A stretch of DNA of 14,717 nt, from NCBI GenBank assembly GCA_900555855.1, contig USML01000046.1:1-14717 (forward strand), given 5' to 3'. A program made the position numbers and the translations under genes. This document shows positions 14,466-14,717 of this stretch, one piece after another; the first letter of the stretch is position 1; each line of letters opens with the position of its first letter. The notes beneath the pieces are model-generated. The model was not told the DNA's origin, ran no database searches, and worked only from the letters and a program-made list of their open reading frames with translations. The stretch comes from an uncultured Eubacteriales bacterium (GTDB lineage: Bacteria > Bacillota > Clostridia > Oscillospirales > Butyricicoccaceae).

Positions 14466-14673
14466 TCTTATTATTGATCCCGTTTCATTTAGCTGCAGTC
14501 CTGTGCAAAGCTGATCTGCGGCTTTCTATCGCCAATTGATATAATCCTATTGCGCGCAAAGCAAAGAAGACGGCCGATATTCTTAATTTGTTCTATTTCA
14601 TTTTATTGCAGCCCCGTGCAAGGATCCCCGCTGCACCGGATCCGGCGAGATCACACCCGGCTTCAGCTACAAC

Positions 14674-14708
14674 AAAAAACAAACGGCAAGCAAATGCTTG
14701 CCGTTTGT
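14674..14708 (-). terminator. Intrinsic terminator for a minus-strand gene beyond the window
   Basis: ACAAACGGCAAGCA (14679-14692) and TGCTTGCCGTTTGT (14695-14708) form a 14-bp perfect inverted repeat. Read on the minus strand it is followed by TTTTTTG (the A-run at 14674-14679), the form of an intrinsic terminator. It implies a minus-strand gene just right of the window and isolates the repeat array from that gene's transcription. On the plus strand no T-run follows. Confidence 0.85.
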
Positions 14709-14717
14709 CTGTGTAGG

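Larger units (their letters stand above)
13575..14623. repeat. Higher-order tandem array of eight bipartite repeats, unrecognised
   Basis: A gene-free AT-rich stretch of eight degenerate units. Each has box 1 (consensus ATTGATATAGTYCTAT) and box 2 (consensus ATTGATTCTGTTTCATTTG). Box 1/box 2 starts are 13575/13626, 13672/13724, 13815/13866, 13930/13981, 14087/14138, 14201/14252, 14422/14473 and 14535/14586: offset 51 in seven copies, 52 in one. Units form four pairs; box-1 spacing within a pair is 97, 115, 114, 113, and between pairs 143, 157, 221. First members of pairs share a TGCAG...CAAAGC tail; second members share a TGYGAYGCCAT...CTTT tail. Middle segments are of two kinds, AAAGCAAAGAR..GGYTGATTT or a hairpin. 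The oldest-looking (most diverged) units are nearest the EamA gene. Not a CRISPR. No function is assigned. Confidence 0.85.

Noticed and set aside
13575..14623. CRISPR array
   Set aside because: Repeats are degenerate, bipartite and unevenly spaced (97-221 bp), the intervening sequences are themselves homologous, and no cas gene is present.

Overview
This looks like chromosomal DNA from a GC-rich member of the Clostridia, probably an Oscillospiraceae/Ruminococcaceae-type gut Firmicute. The evidence is strong AGGAGG-type Shine-Dalgarno sites before nearly every gene, sigma-A-like promoters (several with an extended TGn -10), short gene spacings, G/C-rich third codon positions, and the protein families present. 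The genus assignment is inference only. No tRNA, rRNA, CRISPR array, transposase or phage gene was seen.

Layout. (1) Bases 1-198 are gene-free and hold five back-to-back hairpins. (2) Bases 199-1840, minus strand: a coiled-coil zinc-ribbon protein, then a cation diffusion facilitator whose metal residues look manganese-type; an intrinsic terminator sits between them. (3) Bases 2041-3478, plus strand: uracil-DNA glycosylase (ung) and purine nucleoside phosphorylase (deoD), ending at a strong terminator. (4) Bases 3552-7035, minus strand: a compact four-gene run read as nicotinate phosphoribosyltransferase, M29 aminopeptidase, nitroreductase and a small two-helix membrane protein. (5) Bases 7297-11260, plus strand: threonine synthase overlapping by ATGA with an ApgM-like protein (probable homoserine kinase substitute), then rimM and trmD, closed by a strong terminator. 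The pncB and thrC runs diverge from a 261-bp region with a good promoter for each. (6) Bases 11350-13379, minus strand: an EamA-family transporter and a tandem-GNAT acetyltransferase; the latter is preceded by a possible 12-codon leader ORF and hairpin.

Bases 13380-14717 hold no convincing gene. Beyond the EamA promoter and a GC-rich palindrome lies a markedly AT-richer island of about 1.05 kb. It consists of eight degenerate copies of a bipartite repeat: box 1, ATTGATATAGTYCTAT, and box 2, ATTGATTCTGTTTCATTTG. The two boxes start exactly 51 bp apart in seven copies and 52 in the eighth. The copies come in four pairs, a higher-order repeat. Two copies replace the usual middle segment with an 11-bp hairpin of identical geometry and compensated base-pair changes. 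This array is the most unusual thing in the window; I do not recognise it. A strong terminator for an unseen minus-strand gene ends the window.

The genes are mostly housekeeping: base-excision repair, purine salvage, NAD salvage, peptide turnover, threonine synthesis, ribosome and tRNA maturation, metal export and small-molecule transport.
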